Shown piece after piece: positions 1-11,021 of a stretch of DNA of 64,000 bases. Made by a program: the position numbers and the translations under genes. The stretch is from Rana temporaria. Its lineage: Eukaryota > Chordata > Amphibia > Anura > Ranidae. Numbering within the stretch: position 1 is the first letter of the stretch; each line of letters starts with the position of its first letter. The notes under the pieces were generated by a model. The model saw only the letters and a list, made by a program, of their open reading frames with translations, ran no database searches and had not been told where the DNA came from. Location: positions 87,632,286 through 87,696,285 of the forward strand of contig NC_053490.1 of the NCBI RefSeq assembly GCF_905171775.1, read 5' to 3'.

Positions 1-20
1 AGCTTGAAGTCATAGTCCAT
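1..20 (-). CDS. First coding bases of a CDK8/CDK19-like kinase gene (partial)
   Basis: On the minus strand an ATG at 20-18 sits in a strong Kozak context (CACCATGG) and opens the frame MDYDFK followed by a CTN (Leu) codon cut by the window edge. MDYDFK is the distinctive start of the Mediator kinases CDK8 and CDK19, which pair with cyclin C in the nucleus and phosphorylate RNA polymerase II and transcription factors. Remembered CDK8 and CDK19 have Val or Ala at residue 7, so Leu would be a substitution. The upstream sequence on this strand is CpG-rich, as expected of a housekeeping-type promoter and leader. Only six full codons are visible, so this is suggestive rather than proven, and CDK8 cannot be told from CDK19. 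The kinase domain would lie beyond the left edge. Confidence 0.5.
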
Positions 21-300
21 GGTGAGGAGGAGGAGGGAGGCGGCCGGGGAGAGGAGCCGCACACACTCACACACAGCCCGGGATCCAGCCGGTCTCTCCT
101 GTCCTCACACTGCACACGCCGCTGCTGCAAACACCGCCGTAAAGAGAGACGCGGCACGACACGCCTACTACTGACTGAGCGCCTCCCGCTGGAAGGTGAC
201 GGCTGACCCGGGATAACCTGAGCCCAACACCCGGGTCACCACCGGGCCCCGACACCCCGGGAGATCGATCGGTATATAGTCTGCGGGAGATCATGTCCAC
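21..300 (-). promoter_or_regulatory. GC-rich leader/promoter region of the CDK-like gene
   Basis: About 280 bases rich in G, C and CpG (GCGGCACGACACG, CCCGGG blocks) directly precede the minus-strand ATG at 20. The composition contrasts sharply with the AT-rich minisatellite that starts near 310. This fits a CpG-island promoter plus 5' UTR. No TATA box or splice site was identified, and the 77-codon frame across it looks non-coding. Confidence 0.4.
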
Positions 301-311
301 CTACCTAATAT

Positions 312-3300
312 CACATCTATGTACATTCATCTGTCCTATATCTATACATATGTTTGTGTGTGTGTACAATCTGATCTGTCCTATATCTACACCTCTCTAT
401 ACAATCTGATCTGTTCTATATCTACACTTCTGTACAATCTGATCGGTCCTATATCTACACTTCTGTACAATCTGATCTGTCCTATATCTACACCTCTCTA
501 TACAATCCGATCTGTCCTATATCTACACTTCTCTATACAATCTGATCTGTCCTATATCTACACCTCTCTATACAATCTGATTTGTCCTATATCTACACCT
601 CTGTACAATCTGATTTGTCCTATATCTACACCTCTATACAATCTGATCTGTCCTATATCTACACCTCTCTATACAATCTGATCTGTCCTATATCTACACC
701 TCTCTATACAATCTGATCTGTCCTATATCTACACCTCTCTATACAATCTGATCTGTCCTATATCTACACCTCTGTACAATCTGATCTGTCCTATATATAC
801 ACCTCTATACAATCTGATCTGTCCTATAACTACACCTCTATACACTCTGATCTGTCCTATAACTACACTTCTCTATACAATCTGATCTGTCCTATATCTA
901 CACCTCTATACAATATGATCTGTCCTATATCTACACCTCTCTATACAATCTGATCTGTCCTATATCTACACCTCTCTATACAATCTGATCTGTCCTATAT
1001 CTACACCTCTGTACAATCTGATCTGTCCTATATATACACCTCTATACAATCTGATCTGTCCTATAACTACACCTCTATACACTCTGATCTGTCCTATAAC
1101 TACACTTCTCTATACAATCTGATCTGTCCTATATCTACACCTCTATACAATATGATCTGTCCTATATCTACACCTCTCTATACAATCTGATCTGTCCTAT
1201 ATCTACACCTCTCTATACAATCTGATCTGTCCTATATCTACACCTCTGTACAATCTGATCTGTCCTGTATCTACACCTCTGTACAATCTGATCTGTCCTA
1301 TATCTACACCTCTATACAATCGGATCTGTCCTATATCTACACCTCTCTATACAATCTGATCTGTCCTATATCTACACCTCTCTATACAATCTGATCTGTC
1401 CTATATCTACACCTCTCTATACAATCTGATCTGTCCTATATCTACACCTCTGTACAATCCGATCTGTCCTATATCTACACCTCTCTGTACAATCTGATCT
1501 GTTCTATAGCTACACCTCTGTACAATCCGATCTGTCCTATATCTACACCTCTCTGTACAATCTGATCTGTCCTTTTTCTACACCTCTGTACAATCTGATC
1601 TGTCCTATATCTACACCTCTCTGTACAATCTGATCTATCCTATATCTACACCTCTCTATACAATCTGATCTGTCCTATATCTACACCTCTCTATACAATC
1701 TGATCTGTCCTATATCTACACCTCTCTATACAATCTGATCTGTCCTATATCTACACCTCTCTATACAATCTGATCTGTCCTATATCTACACCTCTGTACA
1801 ATCTGATCTGTCCTATATCTACACCTCTCTATACAATCTGATCTGTCCTATATCTACACCTCTCTATACAATCTGATCTGTCCTATATCTACACCTCTCT
1901 ATACAATCTGATCTGTCCTATATCTACACCTCTGTACAATCTGATCTGTCCTATATCTACACCTCTATACACTCTGATCTGTCCTATAACTACACTTCTC
2001 TGTACAATCTGATCTGTCCTATATCTACACCTCTGTACAATCTGATCTGTCCTGTATCTACACCTCTGTACAATCTGATCTGTCCTATATCTACACCTCT
2101 ATACAATCGGATCTGTCCTATATCTACACCTCTCTATACAATCTGATCTGTCCTATATCTACACCTCTCTATACAATCTGATCTGTCCTATATCTACACC
2201 TCTCTATACAATCTGATCTGTCCTATATCTACACCTCTCTATACAATCTGATCTGTCCTATATCTACACCTCTCTATACAATCTGATCTGTCCTATATCT
2301 ACACCTCTCTATACAATCTGATCTGTCCTATATCTACACTTCTGTACAATCGGATCTGTCCTATATCTACACCTCTCTATACAATCTGATCTGTTCTATA
2401 TCTACACCTCTCTATACAATCTGATCTGTCCTACATCTACACCTCTATACAATCCGATCTGTCCTCTATCTACACCTCTATACAATCTGATCTGTCCTAT
2501 ATCTACACCTCTATACAATCTGATCTGTCCTATATCTACACTTCTGTACAATCTGATCTGTCCTATATCTACACTTCTATACAATATGATCTGTCCTATA
2601 TCATCACCTCTCTATACAATCTGATCTGTTCTATAGCTAAACCTCTCTATACAATCTGATCTGTCCTATATCTACACTTCTGTACAATCTGATCTGTCCT
2701 ATATCCACACCTCTCTATACAATCTGATCTGTTCTGTAGCTACACCTCTATACAATCCGATCTGTCCTATATCTACACCTCTCTATACAATCTAATCTGT
2801 CCTATATATACACCTCTCTATACAATCTGATCTGTCCTATATCTACACCTCTCTATACAATCTGATCTGTCCTATATCTACACCTCTCTATACAATCTGA
2901 TCTGTCCTATATCTACACCTCTCTATACAATCTGATCTGTCCTATATCTACACTTCTATACAATCCGATCTGTCCTATATCTACACCTCTCTATACAATC
3001 TGATCTGTCCTATATCTACACCTCTATACAATCTGATCTGTCCTATATCTACACCTCTCTGTACAATCTGATCTGTCCTATATCTACACCTCTATACAAT
3101 CTGATCTGTTCTATATCTACACCTCTATACAATCTGATCTGTCCTATATCTACACCTCTCTATACAATCAGATCTGTCCTATATCTACACCTCTATACAA
3201 TCTGATCTGTCCTATATCTACACCTCTGTATAATCGTATCTGTCCTATATCTACACCTCTCTATACAATACGATCTGTCCTATATCTATACCTCTGTACA

Positions 3301-3925
3301 ATCTGATCTGTCCTTTATCTACACCTCTATACAATCTGATCTGTCCTATATCTACACTTCTGTACAATCTGATCTGTCCTATATCTATACCTCTGTACAA
3401 TCTGATCTGTCCTTTATCTACACCTCTCTATACAATACGATCTGTCCTATATCTATACCTCTGTACAATCTGATCTGTCCTTTATCTACACCTCTATACA
3501 ATCTGATCTGTCCTATATCTACACTTCTATACAATCTGATCTGTCCTTTTTCTACACTTCTGTACAATCTGATCTGTCCTATATCTACACCTCTCTATAC
3601 AATCTGATCTGTCCTATATCTACACCTCTCTATACAATCTGATCTGTCCTATATCTACACCTCTCTATACAATCTGATCTGTCCTATATCTACACCTCTC
3701 TATACAATCTGATCTGTCCTATATCTACACCTCTCTATACAATCTGATCTGTCCTATATCTACACCTCTCTATACAATCTGATCTGTCCTATATCTACAC
3801 TTCTGAACAATCTGATCTATCCTTTATATAAACCTCTTTACAATCTGATCTGTCCTATATCTACACATATGTGTGTCTGTGCAATCTGATCTGTCCTCAT
3901 CTACATGTCTGATCTGTCCTCCAGG
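312..3925. repeat. 3.6-kb minisatellite, 33-35-bp unit, about 100 copies
   Basis: The unit reads roughly CTGATCTGTCCTATATCTAC followed by ACCTCTCTATACAAT. It is 35 bp with CTCTCTATACAA and 33 bp with CTCTGTACAA or CTCTATACAA. Variants mark higher-order periods: the CTATATATAC variant recurs at 791 and 1028 (237 bp, seven units), a CCTGTATC block recurs at 1264 and 2051 (787 bp), and an AATACGATC block recurs at 3267 and 3434 (167 bp, five units). The open frames inside are by-products of the repeat and not genes. The array lies just upstream of the CDK-like promoter. Confidence 0.97.
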
Positions 3926-4036
3926 CTTGTGCACACCATAAGGTGCGGCCGAGTGCATGCATTTTGGGCGGTCTATTTTAATGGGCTGCCCAATACATGG
4001 AAACGTGCAGATAGTTGTGCAGACCCGATTTCTTTC
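3926..4036. other. Short unassigned spacer
   Basis: Non-repetitive stretch between the minisatellite and the next inverted-repeat element. No coding or RNA signal is visible. Confidence 0.4.
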
Positions 4037-4265
4037 AGGCTGGGTTCACACATGTCCAGCTGTGGTTGGCAGTCCGGAGTGCGGTGCGGTTTGTTCAGGT
4101 GTGAACTAAACCAGACCCAAAATCGCACAGGACCCTTTTTAATAACGGACTGTAGCCGCCCTGCACATGTGTGAACTGGCTTCATTGAAAGCCGGTCCGG
4201 TTCACGTTATGCAAATTGGACGCGGATAAAATTGCATTTAATTCACATACATGTGAACCGAGCCT
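4037..4265. mobile_element. Non-autonomous DNA transposon (GGCTGGGTTCACACATGT ends)
   Basis: The left end GGCTGGGTTCACACATGT and the right end ACATGTGAACCGAGCC are inverted copies of each other, and further GTGAAC and TGTGAACT motifs lie inside. There is no coding capacity. A single right-hand end of the same kind occurs near 57045-57068. The superfamily is not assigned. Confidence 0.65.
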
Positions 4266-4761
4266 AAATCCTACCACATCAGATCACATGATCCTGCAAT
4301 ACCATGCACTGTGCTGGCCTGTAAACACACCAGATGCATGGGGTGCCATTAAGAATGAATGACACTCGCACATGTCTTCATACGGTCGTCAGGGTGCCCA
4401 TGGTGACCCGTATGGACAGCCTACAATGGGCATGTGAGCCTCAGAACTGGACCATGGAGTAATGGAAGAAGGCGGTTTGGTCTGTTGAATCATGTTTTAC
4501 ATCATTGTGGACAGCCGGGAGAGTGTGCGTCACTTACCTGGGGAAGAGATGCACCTGGATGCAGTATGGTCAGCGGAGGTGGTATGGTGCTTTGGGTAAT
4601 GTTCTGCTTTGAAACCTTGGACCTGCCATTCATGTACAACCTACCTAAGCTGTACATTCCTTCATGGAAACAGTATTCACTGATGGCAGTGGCCTCTTAC
4701 AGCTGGATATGGAGCCCAGCCACTTTGCTACAATGGTTCAACAATGGTTTGAGGGACACAA

Positions 4762-5503
4762 TGGGGTAGATTCACGTACCTCGGTGCATATTTCCGCCGG
4801 GCGCAGCGTATCTAAGATACACTACGCCGCCGTAACTTTTTTTTTTTTTTTTTTAATCCTCAAAGAATTCGCACCGTAAGTTACGGTGGCGTAGTGTATC
4901 TTTGGCGGCGTAAGGGCGCGGAATTCAAATGGATGTGATGGGGGCGTGTTTTATGTAAATACGTCGTGACCCAACGTAAACGATGTTTTTTTTGAACGGC
5001 GCATGCGTCGTCCGTGGGGGTATCCCAGTGTGCATGCTCGAAATTAAACCGGAACAAGCCAATGCTTAAGACGGTGACATCATTTTACGCAAATCCCTAT
5101 TCGCAAACGACTTACGCAAACAACGTAAAAAATTCAAAAGGCGACGCGGGAACGACGGCCATACTTAACATTGAGTACGCCTCATAATAGCAGGGGTAAC
5201 TATAAGCCGGAAAAAGCCGAACGCAAACGACGTAAAGAAATGCGCCGGACGTACGTTCGTGGATCGCCGTAATAAGCTAATTTGCATACTCGACGTGGAA
5301 TTCGACGGAAACGCCACCTAGCGGCCGCCAAAAAAATGCACCTAAGATCCGACGGCGTACTAAGACGTACGCCTGTCGGATCGATCCGAGATGCAGTCGT
5401 ATCTTCTTTTGTAGATACAAAACAAAGATACGACGCGGAAAATTAGAAATTGCGCGGCGTATCAAGAGATACGCCGGCGTAATTCTTTTGTGGATCTGCC
5501 CCA
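4762..5503. mobile_element. Palindromic MITE, GGGCAGATTCAC-type family (copy 1)
   Basis: The ends TGGGGTAGATTC and GGATCTGCCCCA are inverted copies. The interior is largely self-complementary and CpG-rich, with TACGCCGCCGTAACTT, TTACGCAAACGACGTAA and GCGCATGCG motifs shared with copies at 7712, 11022, 12556, 37402, 44717 and 48533. It is inserted in the Tc1 copy; the flanks (AAT and AAC) fit a mutated 3-bp target duplication. It encodes no protein. Confidence 0.85.
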
Positions 5504-5513
5504 ACGAGTTTAA

Positions 5514-6004
5514 GGCCCCGTACACACAATAGAATCCATCCGCTGAAAAATCCCAGCAAATGGGTTTCAGCGGATAGATCCTATGGTGTGTACACGCCAG
5601 CGGATCTTTTTCCGCGGATAAATCTCCCCTGGGATGGATTCCAGCAGATCGAATATTTGCTGACATGCCAAACAAATCCATCTGCTGGAATCCATCCCAA
5701 CGGATGGATCCGCTGGTCTGTATAGACTCACCGGATCCATCCGTCCGAAGGGATCCCCCGCATGCGTCGTAATGATTAGACGCATGCGTGGAATTCCTTA
5801 TATGACAGCGTCGCGCACGTCGCCGCGTCATAATCGCTGCGACGGCGCGACACGTCATCGCCAGAGGATTTCGGCACGGATTTCAATGCGATGGTGTGTA
5901 CACTCCATCGCATGAAAATCCGCTGAAATCCTCGAGAGGATTTATCCGCGGAAACGGTCCGCTGGACCGTATTCGCGGATAAATTCTCTTGTGTGTATGG
6001 GGCC
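5514..6004. mobile_element. Harbinger-like MITE with TAA duplication (copy 1)
   Basis: The termini GGCCCCGTACACAC and GTGTGTATGGGGCC are inverted copies, flanked by perfect TAA duplications at 5511-5513 and 6005-6007. A 3-bp TWA target is the hallmark of PIF/Harbinger transposons. The inner arms repeat GGATAGATCCTATGGTGTGT-like segments in both orientations. It is inserted in the Tc1 copy and has no coding capacity. Confidence 0.85.
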
Positions 6005-6106
6005 TAAGGTGTTGACTTGGCCTTCAAATTCTCCAGATTTCAATCCAATCGAGCATCTGCCTTGCAACTTACAGGACTTAAAAGATCTTCTACTGATCGT
6101 CTAGTG

Positions 6107-6197
6107 CAGTGATGGCGAAACTTGGCACCCCAGATGTTTTGGAACTACATTTCCCATGATGCTCCACTACACTGCAGAGTGCATGAGCATCGTGGGA
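6107..6197. mobile_element. Left part of a hAT-like foldback MITE
   Basis: It begins CAGTGATGGCGAA and continues with CACCCCAGATGTTTTGG and a TACATTTCCCATGATGCTC arm. The beginning of the inverted arm (GAGCATCGTGGGAAATGTA) follows, then it breaks off at the TTATTATTA run. This is a truncated foldback. The superfamily is inferred from the CAGTG terminus only. Confidence 0.55.
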
Positions 6198-6892
6198 AAT
6201 GTATTATTATTATTATTATACAGGATTTATATAGCGCCAACAGTTTGCGCAGCGCTTTACAACTTCAGGGAAGACAGTACAGTCACAATACAGGACGAAT
6301 CAAAGGGCCCTGCTCGTTAGAGCTTACAGTCTAGAAGGGAGGGTCAAGTGGAACAAAGGGTAGTTAGCTGTGGGGGATGATCAGATGGACAAAATGAAAA
6401 TACAGTTGTTAGGTGTGGGTAGGATAGGCTTCTCTGAAGAGAAGGGTTTTCAGGGATTGTCTAAAAGCTAATAGAGTAGGAGATAAGCGGACAGATTGGG
6501 GTAAGGAGTTCCATAGGCTTGGAGAGGCTCTGGAAAAGTCCTGGAGATGAGCATGCGAGGAGGTGACGAGCTAGAGAGCAGGAGGTCTTGCGAAGGAAAA
6601 AGAGAACGATTAGGTTGGTATTTAGAGACTAGGTCAGTGATGTAGCTGGGGGCAGAGTTGTGGATGGCTTTGTAGTTAGTATTTTGAATTTAATTTGTTG
6701 GGTAAGCGGAAGCCAGTGGAGGGATTGACAGAGAGGAGTAGCAGACACAGAGCGATTAGTAAGGTGGATGAGTCTGGCAGCAGCATTCATAAAGGATTGA
6801 AGGGGGGATAGAATATGTAGGGGTAAGCCAATGAGGAGGGAGTTGCAGTAATCAAGGCGAGAGATGACCAGGGAGTGAATTATATTTTAGGT
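6198..6892 (-). mobile_element. L2-type LINE 3' fragment
   Basis: On the minus strand the 3' tail ends in a (TAA)n run beside GCGCTATATAAATCCTGTA, a typical L2 3' end. Further upstream the minus strand near 6830-6860 reads DYCNSLLIGLP, the conserved block at the C-terminus of L2-type reverse transcriptases. The frame is broken and the fragment is 5'-truncated. A fuller relative lies at 58201-62058. Confidence 0.8.
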
Positions 6893-7012
6893 TGATATTC
6901 TGTCTCTATCAATTAAAATACACCTATGATAAAAATTATAGACCCCTCATTTCTTTGTATGTGGGCAAACCTACAAAATCTGCAGGGGATCAAATAATTA
7001 TTTTCTCCATCA
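6893..7012. mobile_element. Solo end of a Tc1-like element
   Basis: The block with TTCTGTCTCTATCAATTAAAATA, ATTTCTTTGTATGTGGGCAAA and CTGCAGGGGATCAAATAATT matches the terminal region of the complete Tc1 at 37102-40510 (40390-40510). Only one end is present. Confidence 0.7.
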
Positions 7013-7234
7013 TATCTATCTATCTATAAGTTCATAACCCATGTTAGATCATTTTTAATGTCCACAACTATGTATATCCAAAAAACAAGGACAATTTAAA
7101 AAAAATATATTATTTACTTTCTGCTATTAAACATATCCAATAATAAAATGTGAAAAAAATCGAATTTCTTCATTAATTTAGGCCAATATGTATTCTGCTA
7201 CATGTTTTTGGTAAAAAAAAAATAATAATAATAA

Positions 7235-7676
7235 TGCCGCGTACACACGACCGTTTTTAATGTCATGGAAAAAACAACGTTTTTCTCTACGTGATTCTTG
7301 TCAAGCGTGCCTTGCCTACACACGATCGTGAAAAAAAAATGCTGGAGCAAAGCGTGTGTCGTACAACAAGTACGACGGCACTATAAAGGGGAAGTTCCAT
7401 TCCAATGGCGTCACCCTTTGGGCTTGATAATGCAAATTCCCCTTCTCATAACTTGCTTCTGAGCATGCGCTTTTTTTTCCCCGTCGTTAAAGGCTACACA
7501 TGACCATTTTTCACGACGTGAAAAACATAGAGAACAAATAGAGCACGTTCAAAATTTGTAATGGCCATTTTTCATGTCGCGAAAAATGCTCTGGGGCCTA
7601 CACACGACCGTTTTTAATGACCAATTAAAAAAATTGCATTTTTCCCGTCATGAAAAACGGTCGTGTGTGCGCAGCA
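7235..7676. mobile_element. Harbinger-like MITE with TAA duplication (copy 2)
   Basis: The ends TGCCGCGTACACACGACCG and CGGTCGTGTGTGCGCAGCA are inverted copies flanked by TAA at 7232-7234 and 7677-7679. The interior carries repeated AAAAACGGTCG and TTTTTCACGACGTGAAAAA arms. It sits inside the older TTAA-type repeat. Confidence 0.85.
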
Positions 7677-7711
7677 TAAGTGTATATTGATTGGTTTGCA
7701 CAAAAGGTATA

Positions 7712-8422
7712 GGCCCAGATTCAGAAAGAATTTACGTTGGCCTATCTATTGATACGCCGCGTAAATTCTAGGATGCGCCGGCGTATCTTCTTTCTGTATT
7801 CAGAAAGCAAGATACGCCGAAATTTGGCTAAGATACGACTGACGTAAGTTGCATATTTACGCTAGGTGGCGCTTCCGGAGATTTACGCGTAGAATATGTA
7901 AATTAGGTAGATACACCGATTCAGAAACATACGTCCACCCGGCGCATTTTTTTACGTCGTTTACGTAAGGCTTTTTCTGGCGTAAAGTTACCCCTGCTAT
8001 ATGAGGCGTAGCCAATGTTAAGTATGGACGTCGTGCCAGCGTTGAATTTTGTGTCGTTTACGTCATTTGCGCAAGTCGTTCGCGAATAGGGCTTTGCGTA
8101 AGTTACGTTCACGTCTAAACCAATGAGGCTTTGCGGCGTAATTTGGAGTATGCGCACTGGGATACGTCCACGGACGGCGCATGCGCTATTAGCAAAACAT
8201 GTCATTTACGTGGGGTCACCATTCATTGACATACAACACGCCCACTGCCTGGATAATTTGTATTACGCGGGCTTACGCCGGACCACATACGCTACGCCGC
8301 CGTAACTTAGGGCGCAGGTTCTTTCTGAATACAGAACCTGTCTCACTAAGGTACGGCGGCATAGCGTATCTGAGATACGCTACGCCCGCACAAAGTTACG
8401 CCGGGCTTTCTGAATCCGGGCC
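7712..8422. mobile_element. Palindromic MITE, GGGCCAGATTCAC-type (copy 2)
   Basis: The termini GGCCCAGATTCAG and CTGAATCCGGGCC are inverted copies, flanked by ATA at 7709-7711 and 8423-8425, a 3-bp target duplication. The CpG-rich interior matches copy 1. It is inserted in the TTAA-type repeat close to the Harbinger-like copy 2. Confidence 0.85.
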
Positions 8423-8971
8423 ATAGTGTCTACAAACTATGGGATATATATTGTAATTTGATTAAAGACTTATTGCGGTGGACAGTCTGACACTAACTGA
8501 CACTTTTCACAGTTTGTGGGAACCAGTATTACTAATTCATTGACCAGTGCATTTTTTTAGCTGTGTCACTGTTCTAATGACACTGGCTAGGAAAGGGGTT
8601 AAACATCTAGACAATCAAAGGGTTAAATGTGTGCCTAGCCAGTGTTTTTGTGTACTATTTGTGCTGTTTTTTACTAAGGGATCTGATGGATCTTATTCTC
8701 TGCATTTTGCATGATTGCAAGGAAAGAAAAGTCATCACTTTCCTACTGATAGAACAGAGCTCTGCCTTGTTTACAAAACTCTGTTCTGTGTCCCGCCCAT
8801 CAGCAGGTGCCAACAGACATCTATTGGCCTGCACCCGCTGATCGGCTCGTGCTGTGTCTAATCACAGCACAGTTGCAGTGCCGGCCACGCGCACCCCCAT
8901 CCTGGAAGCGTCGGGCCATGTACTAGCTACCTGATCCAGTTCAGGAGAGCCGCCTTGCCCTGTACATCTAA

Positions 8972-9281
8972 TGCCCCGTACACACGATCGGATTTTCCGA
9001 TGGCCTGAAATCCGATGGAATTTTTCGTCGGAATTCCGTTCAAGCTGTCCGACTGTTCAAAACACTACGACGAGCCGAGAAAAATGAAGTTCAATGCTGC
9101 CGAGCATGCGTCGACTTGATTCTGAGCATGCGTGGGTTTTTTCTCAGTTGGAGTTGCAAACAGACGATAGGAATTTTTTTTTTCCATCGGAAAAAAATGT
9201 TCTATTTCTAAACAACGATGTGAAAAAGTCCGATGGGGCCCACACACGATCGGAATTTCCGATGAAAAAAGTCCATCGGCA
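8972..9281. mobile_element. Harbinger-like MITE with TAA duplication (copy 3, right end eroded)
   Basis: The left end TGCCCCGTACACACGATCGG follows TAA at 8969-8971. An inverted CACACACGATCGG segment lies at 9242-9253, and the element stops at GGCA before TAA 9282-9284. The right terminus is shortened. Interior arms contain TCCGATGG and CCGATGGAATTTT repeats. Confidence 0.75.
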
Positions 9282-9284
9282 TAA

Positions 9285-9618
9285 GTGATGCAGTCGTCAA
9301 GCGGATATCATAGGCAATGAGTATGAAAAATAGTTGAAAATCCACTGCTTCCTCGCCGGATACGGGTGATATTGCCAAGGTATGCAGAAAGAAAAAAAGA
9401 AAACGGTATTTACCAGCTGGTAGAGAACAAGCACATTCTCTTTTCAAGCAGAAAAAATGCTCTGTTGGATCTATTCATTTCAATTAACATGGAGCTTATT
9501 ACAGATGTGCAAATTAAGGACAACTTGGGAAATAGTGATCCCGGTATAATCACATTTGCCATACGTTACAGGAAGGAAGCATGTTGGGAGGACAAGTAGG
9601 AGAAAGAATTTTAAAAAG
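9285..9618. other. Unassigned non-coding stretch
   Basis: About 330 bases between two Harbinger-like elements. Short open frames on both strands lack recognisable motifs or compositional support, and no repeat family was recognised. Confidence 0.4.
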
Positions 9619-9621
9619 TAA

Positions 9622-10516
9622 AGCCTCGTACACACAAGTGGATTTTCTGCGGACAAAGCGTAGGACTTTTGTCCGAAGGACGTTAGCCCGGAACTTGTCT
9701 TGCCTACAAACGGCAAAGAATTGTCAGCCAACAAACACGAAGCTACGTGGTTTTTCAGCTCTTTAGAGCCACCCTTTGGGCAATCTCTGCTAATGTTGTG
9801 TTATGGTGAGCATTGTTTCTGAGCATGCGTGTTTGTACTTTGGAGTTTTGTTCGACAAACTTGTGTACACACGATCCGAAAATCCGACACAATTGTTGGT
9901 GGACAATTTTTTTTTTCTTTTCTTTTGTAGATTTCATTTATTGGCACACATTCTTCAAAAATTAAAGTGTTTTTTTTTTTTTTTTGTTTTTTGTTTTTAC
10001 ACAAAGATATTAATTTAAAAATATATTTTTCACATACAGCATGGGCATACTTAGGATTACACCCCAAAACACATTCTGCTACTCCTCCCATGTATGGGGG
10101 TTCTACATGTGTGGAAATTTTTCAATGCTTGTACTGATTACTGTAGGTATTAGACATTGGGGGAGATTTACCAACACTGGAGCACTCAGAATCTAGTCCA
10201 GCTGTGCACTGCAGCCAACCAGCCTCCAACTTCTGCTTGTTCAATTAAGCTTTGGCAATAAAACCTGGAAGCCGATTGGTTCCCATGCACAGCTGCACCA
10301 GATTCCGCACTCTTCAATCTTAGCAAATAAACCCCTATGTTGTCAAAGTTGCATGACAAGTTGGTGGACAATTTTAAAGCATACTATCCAACATTTGTCT
10401 GTTGAAAATCTGACAACAATTGTCCAATGGAGCAAGCATACAATTGGTCGGATTTTCCGACAACAGCCTGTCATCACACAATTCCCATCGGATAATATGA
10501 TCGTGTGTACGAGGCT
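9622..10516. mobile_element. Harbinger-like MITE with TAA duplication (copy 4)
   Basis: The termini AGCCTCGTACACAC and GTGTGTACGAGGCT are perfect inverted copies, flanked by TAA at 9619-9621 and 10517-10519. It is enlarged by poly-T and AT-rich sequence (9908-10030) and by a nested element at about 10159-10335. No transposase. Confidence 0.85.
10159..10335. mobile_element. Small MITE nested in the Harbinger-like copy
   Basis: It starts GGGGAGATTTACC and ends GCAAATAAACCCC, roughly inverted termini. The interior GTGCACTGCAGCCAACCAG segment faces GATTGGTTCCCATGCACAGCTG in opposite orientation. About 177 bp, non-coding. The target duplication is unclear. Confidence 0.6.
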
Positions 10517-10519
10517 TAA

Positions 10520-10989
10520 AGGGTCACTAAAGGAAAACATTTTTTTTGCTGAAATGACTGTTTATTGGGTATAGAGACATAAAAGTTAACTGATTCCTTT
10601 TAAAAATGAATAAAAATTTAATTTAATCTATCATAAAATGTGCCTCTAGTTTCACTTTTGTTTTTAAGGTACATACATGAAGTTCCGGGTGAGAGGTGAG
10701 TCGGGAAGACTCACAGAACAAAAACAAACAAATCCAGGGCAGTGTTTTGTTTTTAAAATGAATCTGATTGGTTCTGAGGAGTTTTAGACACACAGTAATG
10801 ACAGCTTAGACCATCGTGAAAATCTCCCAGTACTGTGGTTATAAGGAAACAGGCAACCAGGAAGTGTGGAGATCACAGCAGAATTACAGCAACTTCAAAG
10901 CAAAAACGAACAATGAGGACATGAAACCAGGACTGCAGTAAGGTAAAGGAAGCTATTTAGCTAAAAAAAAAAATTCCTTTAATGACCCT
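10520..10989. mobile_element. TTAA-target MITE, AGGGTCACTAAAGG ends
   Basis: The ends AGGGTCACTAAAGG and CCTTTAATGACCCT are inverted copies, flanked by TTAA at 10516-10519 and 10990-10993. TTAA targets occur in Kolobok/T2 and piggyBac elements, and TTAAAGG-type ends resemble amphibian T2 MITEs. The left TTAA overlaps the right TAA of the Harbinger-like copy, so this element landed on that junction. Confidence 0.8.
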
Positions 10990-11021
10990 TTAAGCTCCGA
11001 TCCTTGCTGATGACACTCAAT

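Larger units (their letters stand above)
4430..6106 (+). mobile_element. Decayed Tc1/mariner transposon split by two MITEs
   Basis: Plus-strand remnants of a Tc1-type transposase occur at 4430-4761, a few bases at 5504-5513 and 6005-6106. The nucleotide string keeps family landmarks: a CAGAACTGGACCATGGAG segment, a TGGGGAAGAGATG segment, and TTCAATCCAATCGAGCATCTG, which encodes the NPIEHL-like block around the catalytic Glu/Asp. The frame is broken by stops and indels, and both ends are missing. The two interruptions are separate MITEs at 4762-5503 and 5514-6004, so this Tc1 is older than both. No functional transposase remains. Confidence 0.8.
7013..8971. mobile_element. TTAA/CCACTT-type repeat interior, interrupted by two MITEs
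   Basis: Segments 7080-7234, 7677-7711 and 8423-8971 read as one older element when the two MITEs are ignored. They share GTATATTGATTGGTTTGC, TACAAACTA, a GGACAGTCTGACACTAACTGACACTTT block and a GGGGTTAAA block with the better preserved copies at 28108-29709 and 40661-41664. Terminal repeats were not found, so the boundaries are approximate. No coding capacity. Confidence 0.6.

Noticed and set aside
319..681. Open frame of 120 codons rich in Tyr, Ile and Leu
   Set aside because: It is a translation of the 33-35-bp minisatellite; the frame persists only because the repeat lacks stops in that phase.
312..3925. CRISPR array
   Set aside because: The units are contiguous and near-identical with no unique spacers, and the genome is eukaryotic.
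5277..5858. 193-codon minus-strand frame
   Set aside because: It runs across the junction of two MITEs and has no family motif; CpG-rich foldbacks are stop-poor by chance.
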